Below, piece by piece: positions 1 through 12,003 of a DNA stretch of 64,000 bases; the first letter of the stretch is position 1; every line of letters begins with the position of its first letter. The notes under the pieces are model-generated. The model was not told the origin of the DNA, did no database searches, and saw only the letters and a list, made by a program, of their open reading frames with translations. The stretch spans positions 30,042,472-30,106,471 of the forward strand of contig NC_012877.2 of assembly GCF_000003195.3 (NCBI RefSeq), given 5' to 3'. Both the position numbers and the translations under genes were made by a program. The DNA is from Sorghum bicolor. Its lineage: Eukaryota; Streptophyta; Magnoliopsida; Poales; Poaceae.

Positions 1-1116
1 GCATCATAGGCTAAGAAACCATTTTGGATGCACCCGATGATACTCCTGGGTAAAGGGGCTCAAGTGGAAGCTCAGTTTGCTTTTGTTTGGAGATAGTGCT
101 AATCTTGATGCAAGATAGGTGCATGAATTGCATGGAACGTACCATATACTTCGAAATATATTTGGAAGCACGCAATAGAACTCCTAGATGACGTGTGTCA
201 TATAGAATCTCAGTTCGGTCTCTTGGAGATAGTGTTAGTTTCGGTGCAAGATAGGTACACGGTTTGTGCCTAATGCACCATAGGCTAAGAAACAATTTTG
301 GACGCACACGATGGTACTCCTTGGTGAAGAGGCTCAAGTGGAATCTTTGTTCTGTCTGTTTGGAGATAGTGCTAATCTTGATGCAAGATAGGTGCACGGT
401 TTGCATGGAACATACCATATGCTCAGAAATCAATTTGGACAAACCCGATGGAATTGGAGATGCACCCAATGGAACTACTAGAGGAAGTGTATCATATGGA
501 ATCTCACTTCGGTCCAGTTGGAGAGAGTATTTGTTTCGGTGCAAGATAGTTGCATGGTTTGTGCCTAGTGCGCCATAGGCTCAAAAATCGTTGTGGAAGT
601 TCACAATGGTACTCCTATCTGAAGAGGATCAAGTGAAAGCTCGGTTCGGTCTATTTGGAGATAGTGCTAATCTTGATGAAAGATAGGTGTATGGTTTGCA
701 TGGAACATACCATATTCTCAGAAATCAATTTGGACGCACCCAATAGAACTCCTAGATCATGTGTGTCATATGGAATCTCGCTTCAATCTGTTTGGAGATA
801 GTGTAGTTTAGGTGCAAGATTGGTGCATGGTTTGCGCATAATGCACCATAGGCTCAGAAACCGTTATGGAAGCACCCAATGATAATCCTAGGTGAAGAGG
901 CTCATGGGGAAGTCAGTACGATTTGTTTGGAGATAGTGCTAATCTTGATGCGAGATAGGTGCACGGTTTGCATGGAATATACCATATGCTAAGAAATCCA
1001 TTTGGACGCACCCTAATAGAACTCCTAGCTGACATGTGTCATATGGAATCTCGCTTCGGTCAATTTGGAGACAGAGTTAGATTTGGTTCAAGATAGGTAC
1101 ACAGTTTGCGCCTAAT

Positions 1117-2235
1117 GCATCATATGCTAAGAAACCATTTTGGATGCACCCGATGATACTCCTGGGTAAAGGGGCTCAAGTGGAAGCTAAGTTTGCTTTT
1201 GTTTGGTGATAGTGCTAATCTTGATGCATGATAGGTGCATGAATTGCATGGAACGTACCATATGCTTCGAAATATATTTGGAAGCACCCAATAGAACTCC
1301 TAGATGACGTGTGTCATATAGAATCTCACTTCGCTCTCTTTGGATATATTGTTAGTTTCGGTGCAAGATAGGTACACGGTTTGTGCCTAATGCACCATAG
1401 GCTAAGAAACTATTTTGGACGGACACGATGGTACTCCTTGGTGAAGAGGCTCAAGTGGAATCTTTGTTCTGTCTATTCAGAGATAGTTCTTATCTTGATG
1501 CAAGATAGGTGCACGGTTTGCATGGAACATACCATATGCTTAGAAATCAATTTGGACAAACCCGATGGAACTGTAGATGCACCCAATGGAACTACTAGAT
1601 GAAGTGTATCATATGGAATCTCGCTTCGGTCTAGTTGGAGATAGTATTAGTTTTGGTGCAAGATAGTTGCATGGTTTGTGCCCATTGCACCATAGGCTCA
1701 GAAATCGTTGTGGAAGTTCCCGATGGTAGTCCTAGGTGAAGATGCTCAAGTGAAAGTTCGGTTCGGTCTATTTGGAGATAGTGCTAATCTTGATGAAAGA
1801 TAGGTGTATGGTTTGCATGGGACTTACCATATTCTCAGAAAACAATTTGGACGCACCCGATAGAACTCCTAGATCATGTGTGTCATATGGAAACTTGCTT
1901 CAATCTGTTTGGAGACAGTGTTAGTTTAGGTGCAAGATTGGTGCATGGTTTGCGCATAATGCACAATAGGCTCAGAAATCATTATGGAAGCACCCGATGA
2001 TAATCCTAGGTGAGGAGGCTCAAGTGGAAGGTCGGTTCGATCTGTTTGGAGATAGTGCTAATCTTGATGCAAGATAGGTGCACGGTTTGCATGGAACATA
2101 CAATATGCTAAGAAATCCATTTGGACGCACCCCAATAGAACTCCTAAATGACATGTGTCATATGGAATCTCGCTTCGGTTTGTTTGGAGACAAAGTTATT
2201 TTTGGTGCAAGATAGGTATACAGTTTGCGCCTAAT
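1117..2235. repeat. Representative 8-monomer higher-order satellite unit
   Basis: One complete higher-order unit in the order A1 B1 A2 B2 A3 B3 A4 B4. Diagnostic variants: A1 has 'ggatgcacccgatgat'; B1 has 'gaaatatatttggaagcacc'; A2 has 'gaaactattttggac'; B2 carries about 20 extra bases; A3 has 'gttgtggaagttccc'; B3 has 'cttcaatctgtttgg'; A4 has 'cattatggaagcaccc'; B4 has 'aatccatttggacgcacccc'. Eight monomers of 137 bp plus the B2 insertion give about 1,116 bp, which matches the observed spacing. Confidence 0.8.
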
Positions 2236-5200
2236 GCATCGTAGGCTAAGAAACCATTTTGGATGCACCCGATGATACTCCAGGGTAAAGGGGCTCAAGT
2301 GGAAGCTCAGTTTGCTTTTGTTTGGAGACAGTGCTAATCTTGATGCAAGATAGGTGCAGGAATTGCATGGAACATACCATATGCTTCGAAATATAATTGG
2401 AAGCACCCAATAGAACTCCTAGATGACGTGTTTTATATAGAATCTCACTTCGGTCTCTTTGGAGATAGTGTTAGTTTTGGTGCAAGATAGGTACACGATT
2501 TGTGCCTAATGCACCATAGGCTAAGAAACTATTTTGGACGCACGCGATGGTACTCCTTGGTGAAGAGGCTCATGTGAAATCTTGGTTCTGTCTGTTTGGA
2601 GATAGTTCTAATCTTGATGCAAGATAGGTGCACGGTTGCATGGAACATACCATATGCTCGAAAATCAATTTGGACACACCCAATGGAACTGTAGATGCAC
2701 CCGATGGAACTACTAGATGAAGTGTATCATAAGGAATCTCGCTTCAGTCTAGTTGGAGATAGTATTATTTTCGGTGCAAGACAGGTGCATGATTTGTGCC
2801 CAGTGCACCATAGGCTCAGAAATCATTGTGGAAGTTCCCGATGGTACTCCTAGGTGAAGAGCTTGGTTCGGTCTGTTTGGAGATAGTGCTAATCTTGATG
2901 CAAGACAGGTGTACGGTTTGCATGGAACGTACCATATTCTCGAAAATCAATTTGGACGCACCCGATAGAACTCCTAGATCATGTGTGTCGTATGGAATCT
3001 TGCTTCAATCTGTTTCGAGACAGTGTTAGTTTAGGTGCAAGATTGGTGCATGGTTTGCGCATAATGCACCATAGGCTCGGAAATCATTATGGAAGCACCC
3101 GATAATACTCCTAGCTGAAGAGGCTCAAGTGGAAGGTTGGTTCGATCTGTTTGGAGATTGTGCTAATGTTGATGCAAGATAGGTGCACGGTTTGCATTGA
3201 ACATACCATATGCTTCGAAATATAATTGGAAGCACCCAATGGAACTCCTAGATGACGTGTGTCATATAGAATCTCACTTCGCTCTCTCTGGAGATATTGT
3301 TATTTTCGGTTTAAGATAGGTACACGGTTTGTGCCTAATGCACCATAGGCTAAGAAACTATTTTGGACGGACACGATGGTACTCCTTGGTCAAGAGGCTC
3401 AAGTGGAATCTTTGTTCTGTCTATTCGGAGATAGTTCTTATCTTGATGCAAGATAGGTGCACGGTTTGCATGGAACATACCATATGCTTAGAAATCAATT
3501 TGGACAAACCCGATGGAACTGTAGATGCACCCAAGAGAACTACTAGATGAAGTGTATCATATGGAATCTCACTTCGGTCTAGTTGGAGATAGTATTAGTT
3601 TTGGTGCAAGATAGTTGCATGGTTTGTGCCCAGTGCACCATAGGCTTAGAAAGCGTTGTGGAAGTTTCAATGGTACTCCTAGGTGAAGATGCTCAAGTGA
3701 AAGTTCGGTTCGGTCTATTTAGAGATAGTGCTAATCTTGATGAAAGATAGGTGTATGGTTTGCATGGAACTTACCATATTCTCAGAAATCAATTTGGACG
3801 AACCTGATAGAACTCCTAGATCATGTGTGTCATATGGATTCTCGCTTCAATCTGTTTGGAGACATTGTTAGTTTAGGTTCAAGATTGGTGCATGGTTTGC
3901 GCATAATGCACCATAGGCTCGGAAACCATTATGGAAGCACCCGATAATACTTCTAGGTGAAGAGGCTCAAGTGGAAGGTCGGTTCGATCTGTTTGGAGAT
4001 AGTGCTAATCTTGATGCAAGATAGGTGCACGGTTTGCATGGAACATACCATATGCTAAGAAATCTATTTAGACGCACCCTAACAGAACTCCTAAATGACA
4101 TGTGTCATATGGAATCTCGCTTTGGTCTGTTTGGAGACAGAGTTAGTTTTGGTGCAATATAGGTACACAGTTTGCGTCTAATGCATCATAGGTTAAGAAA
4201 CCATTTTGTATGCACCCGATGATACTCCCAGGTAAAGGTGCTCAAGTGGAAGCTCAGTTTGCTTTGTTTGGAGATAGTGCTGATAGTGCTAATCTTGATG
4301 CAAGATAGGAGCACGAATTGCATCGAACGTACCATATGCTTCGAAATATATTTGGAAGCACCCAATAGAACTTCTAGATGACGTGTGTGATATAGAATCT
4401 CACTTCGGTCTCTTTTGAGATAGTGTTAGTTTTGGTGCAAGATTGGTACACGGTTTGTGCCTAATGCACCATAGGCTAAGAAACTATTTTTGACGCACGC
4501 GATGGTACTCCTTAGTGAAGAGGCTCATGTGGAATCTTGGTTCTGTCTGTTTGGAGATAGTTCTAATCTTGATGCAAGATAGGTGCACGGTTTGCATGGA
4601 ACATACCATATGCTCAGAACTCAATTGGGACACACTCGATGGAACTCTAGATGCACCCGAGGGAACTACTAGATGAAGTGTATCATATGGAATCTCACTT
4701 CGGTCCAGTTGGAGATAGTATTAGTTTTGGTGCAAGATAGTTGCATGGTTTGTGCCCAGTGCACCATAGGCTCAGAAATTGTTGTGGAAGTTCCCGATGG
4801 TACTCTTAGGTGAAGAGGCTCAAGTGAAAGCTCGGTTCGGTCTGTTTGGAGATAGTGCTAATCTTGATGAAAGATAGGTGTACAGTTTGCATGGAACGTA
4901 CCATATTCTCAAAAATCAATTTGGACGCACCCGATAGAACTCCTAGATCATGTGTGTCATATGGAATCTCAATTCAATCTGTTTGGAGACAGTGTTAGTT
5001 TAGGTGCAAGATTGGTGCATGGTTTGCGCATAATGCAGCATAGGCTCAGAAACCATTATGGAAGCACCCGATGATAATCCTAGGTGAAGAGGCTCAAGTG
5101 GAAGGTCGGTTCGATCTGTTTGGAGATAGTGCTAATCTTGATGCAAGATAGGTGCACGGTTTGCATGGAACATACCATATGCTAAGAAATCCATTTAGAC

Positions 5201-5521
5201 GCACCCCAATAGAAGTCCTAGATGACATGTGTCATATAGAATCTCGCTTTGGTCTGTTTGGAGACAGAGTTAGTTTTGGTGAAAGATAGGTACACAGTTT
5301 GCGCCTAATGCATCATAGGCTAAGAAACCATTTTGGATGCACCCGATGATACTTCTCGGTAAAGGTGCTCAAGTGGAAGCTCAGTTTGCTTTGTTTGGAC
5401 ATAGTGCTAATCTTGATGCAAGATAGGTGCACGAATTGCATCGAACATACCATATGCTTAGAAATATATTTGGAAGCACCCAATAGAACTCCTAGATGAC
5501 ATGTGTCATATAGAATCTCAC

Positions 5522-5526
5522 TTCGG
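5522..5526. other. Target-site duplication of the Tekay element, left copy (ttcgg)
   Basis: The five bases ttcgg before the LTR start TGTAACACCC are repeated at 17068-17072 directly after the 3' LTR. This fixes both element ends and shows a standard integrase-mediated insertion into a B monomer. Confidence 0.9.
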
Positions 5527-8017
5527 TGTAACACCCTAAAAATTTCACTTTTCCAAATAGGCTAATTGATTTAATTATTTGATGTGAGCACTGAGAAGTA
5601 GTAAGAAAATAATTTTTGTTGAAATAAAATCCACTATAAGGTCTAGACACATGTATGAGCATTCATGCTGTTGCATATATTTTGTTGAGTGGAGTTCTTT
5701 CAATTCAAATTGGTTTTACAAATTCTTTTCAAAAGGTTTGAGTAAAAGCTGGAAAAATAAAATGGAAAAGGATTTCTCTTCTCCCTCCCTGTCTCGGGCT
5801 TGGCCCAACCCCTTTCTCCCCCGCGGCCTGCCTATCTCCCCCTTTTCCCCCCTTTCTTTCACGTAGCACAGCCCAGCGCCAACTTCCGGCCCGCGCAGCG
5901 CAGGACCAGCAAGCCGCGCGCACACCTCCCCTCTGCCGCAGTCGCTGACAGGACGACCCCGCGCCCCTGCGTCACTGCCAGGTGGGTCCCGACGGTCAGA
6001 ACCGTCCCCTACCCTGAGTCCGAGCCGGTCACGACCGAGCTCAACAACCGCGCGCGATTTCGTGCGAGCTGTCCTCCTTCCACCCGATTCTAGCCCTCTA
6101 TATACTGCCCCGAAGCCCCGCAATCGCCTAACTCATCCCGAGCCGCAGCCGCCGCGTCGAATTTCGCCAAAGCCGCCGCCCAGCTCCCCTCCCCCACCCC
6201 GATCTAATCTCGGCCTTAGAATCGAGATCCAACGGCCGATATCCGAGGATACCCTTTCGGCCGGCTGTTTTGCAGAGAAACCCCCGAGCTTTTAATGTTC
6301 TAACCCGTGGTCCGTTTACGCTTTCTCCTTTTACGCTTTCTAAGTTCGAAAACGTATTTTCAGCCGCGCAGTTCAAAAACAGTTTCTAACATTTACAGTT
6401 TTGCCATTGAATCTATTTTGCTCATAAAAACTTCGTTTTAACTCCGATTTAATCCGTTCAAGTTGCGTTAGATTCATTTTCGCGTAATCTATAGATTGAT
6501 GCTACTGTATTACAAGTTTTCAACTTTTAAAATCTGAGTTTAGATTTAATCTATTATTTTATTAAAGGCAATCTTATTTAGGTCATAACTTCTTCGTTTT
6601 AGATCCGATTTTTGTGAACTTTACGTCTGTGTGATCGTAGAGCGATGTAGATTCGTTTTATAAACTTTTTATCTTTATTTATTACTGTTGGTGTACTGTT
6701 CTAATAATAGGCTTGTTTGCTTTGTATGATTGTCTTTGGATGATTGCTATTGATGTGGTAGTTACGAATAGACGGTGAGCAGTTCGTGGGTGAACAAGAG
6801 TACTACTACGAGCAGGATCAGCAGGACCAGTGTGATCAAGGCAAGTATAGCATGGGATCATTCTTGTTTCCTAATAACTTTAATCACACAATTCATATTG
6901 CATGTGTCTCCTTGATAAGGATTTCCTAGTATTGATCTTATACCTTGTCACCTATGGTTATGCGTTGGGTAGCTTATGCTAGTGCTCCACTAAAGGATTA
7001 TGCAATAAACATTAAAAGATGACTTTTTAGCAACTTTGGATAAGAGGGCTGGAGCATTGGGCTATCTTATGGTGCTCTAGTTTCTCTCCATAAGGACTTA
7101 TCTGTATCTGACCATCCGGGACATATAGTACAACTGTGAGGGCTACATGGCTCTGGCTTTAGCTCAGTATGAGGACCTTTTCTAGCTTGTTAGTGGTTAC
7201 CCTTGTGGCGCAAGTGGGGGATAGCAGACCATGGATTCCTGCGGGTGAGTCACACGGACTGACTAACGAAACCTAGCGGCCCTAACTTGTTAGACGAACC
7301 TTTGAAAGGCTTCATAGTGAACCCTGCCGGTCTTCCTTGGGAGTGGGCTAAGGGGCTGATCACCTCGGGCGAAAGGGTAAATCACGACTCACAGTGAAAG
7401 TGTACAACCTCTGCAGAGTGTAAAACTGATATAACAGCCGTGCTCACGGTCACGAGTGGCCTTGGACCAATACAGAATAAATGAACACTAATGGCAAATC
7501 GTTAAATGTTATTATTGTTAATATGTTGTTTATGCTATTCTTTATTCACTTTACCTGATCATGAGTTTATTATGGGTCTTGACAACTTGATGCTACTCAT
7601 ATGCTAAAAATTGTGACAACTAAAAGATACATGCAGTTGAACCAGTGTCTAACCTTTGAGCCTCATGAACCCCCTGTTATACTTGTTAAGTACGAGGTGT
7701 ACTTACACTTGTTTATTTTCTTTATTTGGATAAAAATCCCGGATGGGTAACAGATGGCATGGGTAATGACTACTATCAGTACTTCCCTAAGGATTTCTTT
7801 TCTTGTGGTCAACCAGTTGACGTGCCTGTGTGATGGAGCTTCCATGCAAGAGTTATCTTTTATTTTCCGCCATATTTATGTAAGGACTCTGAGTTATATC
7901 GTTATGTAATAAACACTTGTGATGATACTCCCTATAATTTGTCGGCTTATGTGTGATTGATCTTTGGGCACACATAAGGTTTTGCATTCAATTTTATCCT
8001 TAAAATTGGGTGTGACA
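5527..8017 (+). repeat. 5' LTR of the Tekay element (2,491 bp)
   Basis: Begins TGTAACACCC and ends GGGTGTGACA, a TG...CA terminus. It aligns by eye along its length with 14200-17067. Relative to that copy it lacks two pieces: 354 bp after 6180 (14853-15206 in the 3' LTR), and about 24 bp near 7009 bounded by short direct repeats. A GC-rich stretch at about 5800-6250 precedes an AT-rich one. A TATATA stretch at about 6099-6104 may be the core promoter (weak). ORFs in the GC-rich part are compositional. Confidence 0.93.
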
Positions 8018-8020
8018 AAT

Positions 8021-8033
8021 TGGAATCGGAGCC
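8021..8033 (+). promoter_or_regulatory. Primer-binding site of the Tekay element (initiator Met tRNA type)
   Basis: tggaatcggagcc starts three bases after the LTR. It resembles the common plant retrotransposon primer site TGGTATCAGAGCC, complementary to the 3' end of initiator methionine tRNA, with two mismatches in this copy. Confidence 0.75.
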
Positions 8034-8210
8034 GTGTAGACTATAGGACGCAAGCCTAGATAGAAATGGTCATTTTAGTAGTCTTTTCTTCTCTATATTC
8101 ATGCTTACCATCTTGCTCTTGTTATTTTCTAAAAACTTTATGCTTCTATCATCTTATTCTATTATGAAATTATTGATTCTAATCTAACTTCTCTCCGGTC
8201 CATTCTATAG

Positions 8211-9080
8211 ATGGTTCGTGCCAACAAGACCGCTCGTATCTCCACTGGCGGGTACCATACACCTCATTACCAATACGAGCCTATGGAGCCACAAGAGGAG
8301 AGTTAACCGGAGCATGAGGAGACCCCACCACCTTCAGATCAAGCATCTGAGCCAGAGCTATCGCAAGTGGAGTCTGAACCACAGGAGGAGCCCTAGGAGG
8401 TCATACTCATTTCTGATGATGAAGAAGAAGGTGCTCCCGGAGGAGGTCAACCCCCATCACCACCACAGGATGGACCTGCTGAAGATGATGAGTCCCCTCC
8501 CATAGGGTGGACTAGAAAGGTGTACCACAAGGCTTCGTGCAACGCTCCGTCGCATCACCGGCTGGTGGGAATGTTGGAGAATTACTTCTCTGACTGGGAT
8601 GCAGTAGTGGAGTATTCCTGCATTGAGTACATGCACCCCCTAGAGAACACCTACTGGAAGTCCAAGGTGCTGATCTTTCCCAAGGATGTGGAGAAAGATG
8701 CATACTTGAAGGACAGGGGCTACCGTCATGATGGACATAGAGCTACTATGGAAGAGAGCATGAAGGAAACAGCTTTCACAGCATGTTTGTTCCTCCATGA
8801 GCAACGTTTCGGTAACATGCGGTGGGACATACACCATTATCTACCCCGCCTGGACCCAGAACAAGGATGGGGAATGCTGGAGCCAACAGATTTGGACCCA
8901 GTCTCCCGAGTGATGGTGTACTTCGCTCATGAGATGGTGGAAAAGCATTTGAAATTGCAAGACATGGTGATAGCACAAGGGAAGGCCCTCAAGAGGTGCT
9001 ACAAGATGATTGACGACCATCGTGAGAGGGAAGGACAGCCCAAGATCTATGGGAAGCTTGACTATGAACCCCGTCCTTAG
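8211..9080 (+). pseudogene. Accessory reading frame between primer site and gag, unknown function, two in-frame stops
   Basis: Reading from ATG at 8211 gives one frame of 290 codons including the stop, ending TAG at 9078-9080. It is interrupted by TAA 8304-8306 and TAG 8394-8396. The last stretch, from the GTG at 8520, is open for 186 residues. The N-terminal third is rich in E, P, Q and D, including an acidic run at about residues 68-73 (ISDDEEE). The C-terminal part looks folded, with regularly spaced W, Y, F and H residues (e.g. NYFSDWDAVVEYSC, GNMRWDIHHYLPRLDPEQGW) and a basic helical end. I do not recognise a family. It lies in the sense orientation about 680 bp before gag, where chromoviruses usually have only leader. 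Continuity of frame across both stops suggests a once-coding gene; a leader rearrangement is the alternative. Confidence 0.55.
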
Positions 9081-9759
9081 TGTTGGAAGTCCCTAGTTTG
9101 TAATAAGCCGCTAGAAGCGCAAGTGAGTCGAGTCAAGTTAGTGTGGTGTGCTTTTTGTTATGCTTAGTTGCTTGTTATTATGTTTATGAGGGAGTTGGAT
9201 CTTTGTAATGAGTGCTGGGACATTGTAGGCATGTCTACAAGTTCCATAGTTTAGGTTATTAGGGATTAAGGCTTAATGAATAAATAGTTGGGTTGGCAAA
9301 TCTGTCTTTCCTGTTTTGTTTCTTTAAACCTATCTGTCTTAATAATTTTGCCCAGAAAAATCAGTTCGACCAAAAATTATGAAAATTTTATGGGAGTAAC
9401 TAGACTTAAGCATCTTCCCTTTGCCGCTGGAATCATCTTTTTATCTGATCTGAGCCGAGAGATATGAATGTTGAAAACAGAGGTTCCTGTGCAGTTTGAG
9501 TTCTGGGACAGTTTCGTTTGGAGACAGTTTATGGCTAATTAAATGTCCGAATCTGAATTTGTGCTCTAAATAAAAGTTGTGAACAATTTCTTAAGCTTTC
9601 CAACCATCAAAGTTTCGCCTCTGTTGGACTTTTATATCTCAAGTTATTATCGTTTTACTGAACTGCTGGCACTGGACTCACTCAGAAAGTTTCAGAATTG
9701 CAAACTTGTACTTGAAAGTCTATATTTTGGGAGATTCTAAAGTTTTAATGTTATGACAG
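9081..9759 (+). other. Untranslated spacer between accessory frame and gag (Tekay)
   Basis: About 680 bp of AT-rich sequence with no long frame and no recognisable motif. It runs up to the gag ATG at 9760. I see nothing else in it. Confidence 0.5.
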
Positions 9760-10590
9760 ATGCCGCCAAGTGGTAGAGGACGTGGAAGGGGTGTCCCACT
9801 CAACCCACCCGCCACCATCGAGCAGCTATTAGCAGTCCAGACGCAGCTTATGGAAGCCCTGGTGAACAACCAACAGAATCATCCAATCGGAGGGGCACCA
9901 CCGCGTGATAAGCGGGGTGAATTTTTGAAAGGTCATCCCCCTGTGTTCACACATGCCACTGATCCACTGGAGGCAGATGACTGGCTTCGTGTAGTGGAGA
10001 AGCAACTCAACATATCCCAGTATGATGATAGGCAGAAGGTGTTGTTCGCATCTGGACAACTTCAGGGAGAAGCTCAGACATGGTGGGAGTCGTTTGAGTA
10101 TGGACGACCTCCCAATGCACCTGCTATCACATGGCTGGAGTTCAAGGAGAACTTTAGGTCCTATCACATACCAGAAGGGTTAATAGAACTGAAGGCAGAG
10201 GAGTTCCGGAATTTGAAGCAGGGATCTAAGACAGTTCCAGAGTACAGGGACAAGTTTGCTCAGTTGTCGCGCTATGCTCCCAGTGAGGTGGCTAATGATG
10301 CTGATAAACAGCGCCTCTTTTTGAAGGGATTGTATGATGGGCTCCAACTCCAGCTGATGTCCAATGGATACCCCAATTACCAGACGCTTGTGAACCGTGC
10401 TATCGTAGTGGATAACAAGCATAAGGAGATGGATGCTAAAAGGAAGAGGATGCAGGGACAGGCCTCTGGATGCAATACTCGTCCTCGCACCAACCAGCAG
10501 CAAGGCTCGCAGCAAAGGTACCAGGGACCACCGTCACAGTGGAATCGTGGTCAGTACCCCCAGCGCAATCAGTTCCAGCAGCGCCCGTAG
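9760..10590 (+). pseudogene. gag: Tekay gag (capsid) part, closed early by an in-frame TAG
   Basis: Starts ATG with an R/G-rich N-terminus (MPPSGRGRGRG). The retrotransposon Gag capsid domain lies at about residues 50-215, with the typical motifs LQGEAQTWWESF, TWLEFKENFRSYHIPEG and RFLKGL-like LFLKGLYDGL. It ends in a Q/R-rich linker. TAG at 10588-10590 stops the frame in the Q-rich linker, most simply CAG to TAG. The same frame continues downstream into the zinc knuckle at about 10690. Gag packages element RNA into particles. The stop separates capsid from zinc knuckle and Pol in this copy. Confidence 0.88.
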
Positions 10591-10638
10591 TATCAGCAGA
10601 ATCAGCAGCAGGGCAATCAGCAGACGTCACGCCAGGGT

Positions 10639-11994
10639 ATGCCCAGCAACACTCCAATGAAGACTAGTGCCCCTAACACCCCCAACAAGTGTTTCCACTG
10701 TGGTAAAGAGGGTCACCTGTCATATCACTGCCCTAAAAAGCAAAATCAGCAGACCCCCCAGAAGCAAAATAGCCACCAGAAGTCAGCTCCCAATACTGGA
10801 AGGGTGAACCATATGTCCTCTGAGACAGCACAGGAGGAACCGGAAGTTATGCTCGGTACGTTCGAAGTCAACTCTATCCCCGCATCTGTTCTATTTTATT
10901 CTGGAGCTTCGCATACTTTCATATCACAAGCATTTGTTAGAATACATAGCTTACCCTTATGTGCCATGAAGAATACCATATTAGTAAATTCACCGGGGGG
11001 AAGTATGCAAGATGCTTATAGTTGCCTCCCACTTACTTTAAACCTAAGGGGGGTAGAGTTCAAGATAAGCCTGATTGTGTTGCGAGCATCTGGTATAGAT
11101 GTCATTCTGGGAATGGATTGGATGAAACAACAAGATGCTTCAATTCAGTGTAAAGGAAAGGCAGTTGCACTAACAACACCAAAAGGGGACAGGATCTGTG
11201 TGGAAGTTACAGTTCAGCCTCAGCCGACAGCTACAGTGAACCAGCTTGATAACAGTGTCAATCAGGAGGGCTTGGTTGTTGATGAGTTCCCAGACGTGTT
11301 CCCCGATGATTTGCCAGGTATGCCACCCGACCGTGACATTGAGTTTATTATTGAATTATTACCTGGCACTGCACCTATAGCTAAACGTCCATATAGAATG
11401 GGGGTTAAAGAATTAGAAGAACTTAAGAAACAAATAAAGGAGTTGCAGGAAAAAGGTTTCATTCGTCCTAGCTCTTCACCTTGGGGAGCACCGAAGATTT
11501 TTATCGACAAGAAAGATGGCACACAGAGGATGTGTGTAGATTACCAGTCACTCAATGAGGTCACAATCAAGAATAAATATCCATTGCCTAGAATTGATGA
11601 TTTGTTTGATCAGTTGAGAGGTGCTTGTGTGTTTTCCAAGATTGATCTTCGTTCCGGGTACCATCAGCTGAAGATTCGTGCCCCTGATATACCAAAGACG
11701 GCATTTACAACCCGGTATGGTTTGTATGAGTACACAGTGATGTCTTTCGGTCTGACAAATGCTCCTGCCTACTTTATGTATCTGATGAATAAGGTGTTCA
11801 TGGAATTTCTGGATAAGTTTGTGGTGGTGTTTATTGATGACATATTGGTATTCTCCAAGACTGAGCAAGAGCATGCTGAGCATCTGAGGTTAGTCCTGCA
11901 GAAACTTCGGGAACACAAGTTATATGCCAAGCGGAGTAAGTGCGAGTTTTGGTTAAAAGAAATTTCCTTTCTGGGCCATGTTGTCTCTAATTGA
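10639..11994 (+). pseudogene. pol: Tekay Gag zinc knuckle, protease and reverse transcriptase part
   Basis: Same frame as the gag part. Residues 18-31 are a CCHC zinc knuckle ([14 protein letters not shown]). The aspartic protease follows, but its active-site motif reads FYSGAS instead of the usual F-D-S-G-A-S: TAT at 10897-10899, probably from GAT. The second protease motif [10 protein letters not shown] is intact. RT covers roughly residues 235-450, with [40 protein letters not shown] and the catalytic [10 protein letters not shown] (aspartates at 11836 and 11839). TGA at 11992-11994 ends the piece where related elements have a Gly codon. Confidence 0.9.
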
Positions 11995-12003
11995 GGAATA
12001 GCG

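Larger units (their letters stand above)
1..5526. repeat. Centromeric 137-bp satellite array, block 1 (8-monomer higher-order repeat)
   Basis: Head-to-tail satellite made of two alternating 137-bp monomer forms. The A form contains 'cctaatgcaccatagg' and 'gctaatcttgatgcaagata'; the B form contains 'ggaacataccatatgc' and 'gtgtcatatggaatctcgc'. Four AB dimers form a higher-order unit. Its marker 'gcatcat...ttttggatgcacc' recurs at 1, 1117, 2236, 4183 and 5310. The spacing is 1,116-1,127 bp, except 2236-4183 (1,947 bp), where two units have lost one dimer near 3205. I recognise the monomer as the sorghum/sugarcane CEN38 (pSau3A10) centromeric family from memory. The array is cut at 5526 by the Tekay insertion and resumes in phase at 17068. 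The short ORFs inside are by-products of the repeat. Confidence 0.9.

Noticed and set aside
264..3550. Recurrent short ORFs starting MCLMHHRLRN and similar within the satellite
   Set aside because: The same peptide recurs at higher-order-repeat spacing because the DNA is repeated. Frames are short, vary between units, and have no domain or codon signal.
1..5521. Regularly spaced repeats as a possible CRISPR array
   Set aside because: The whole 137-bp unit is repeated, not a short repeat with unique spacers, and the context is a eukaryotic centromere.
5716..6376. Overlapping ORFs in the GC-rich part of the Tekay LTR (and 14473-15322 in the other LTR)
   Set aside because: Compositional ORFs on both strands. 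Differences between the two LTRs do not respect codons and no domain is recognisable.
8218..8505. ORF overlapping the start of the accessory frame
   Set aside because: Different frame from the continuous 8211-9080 frame; a low-complexity shadow.
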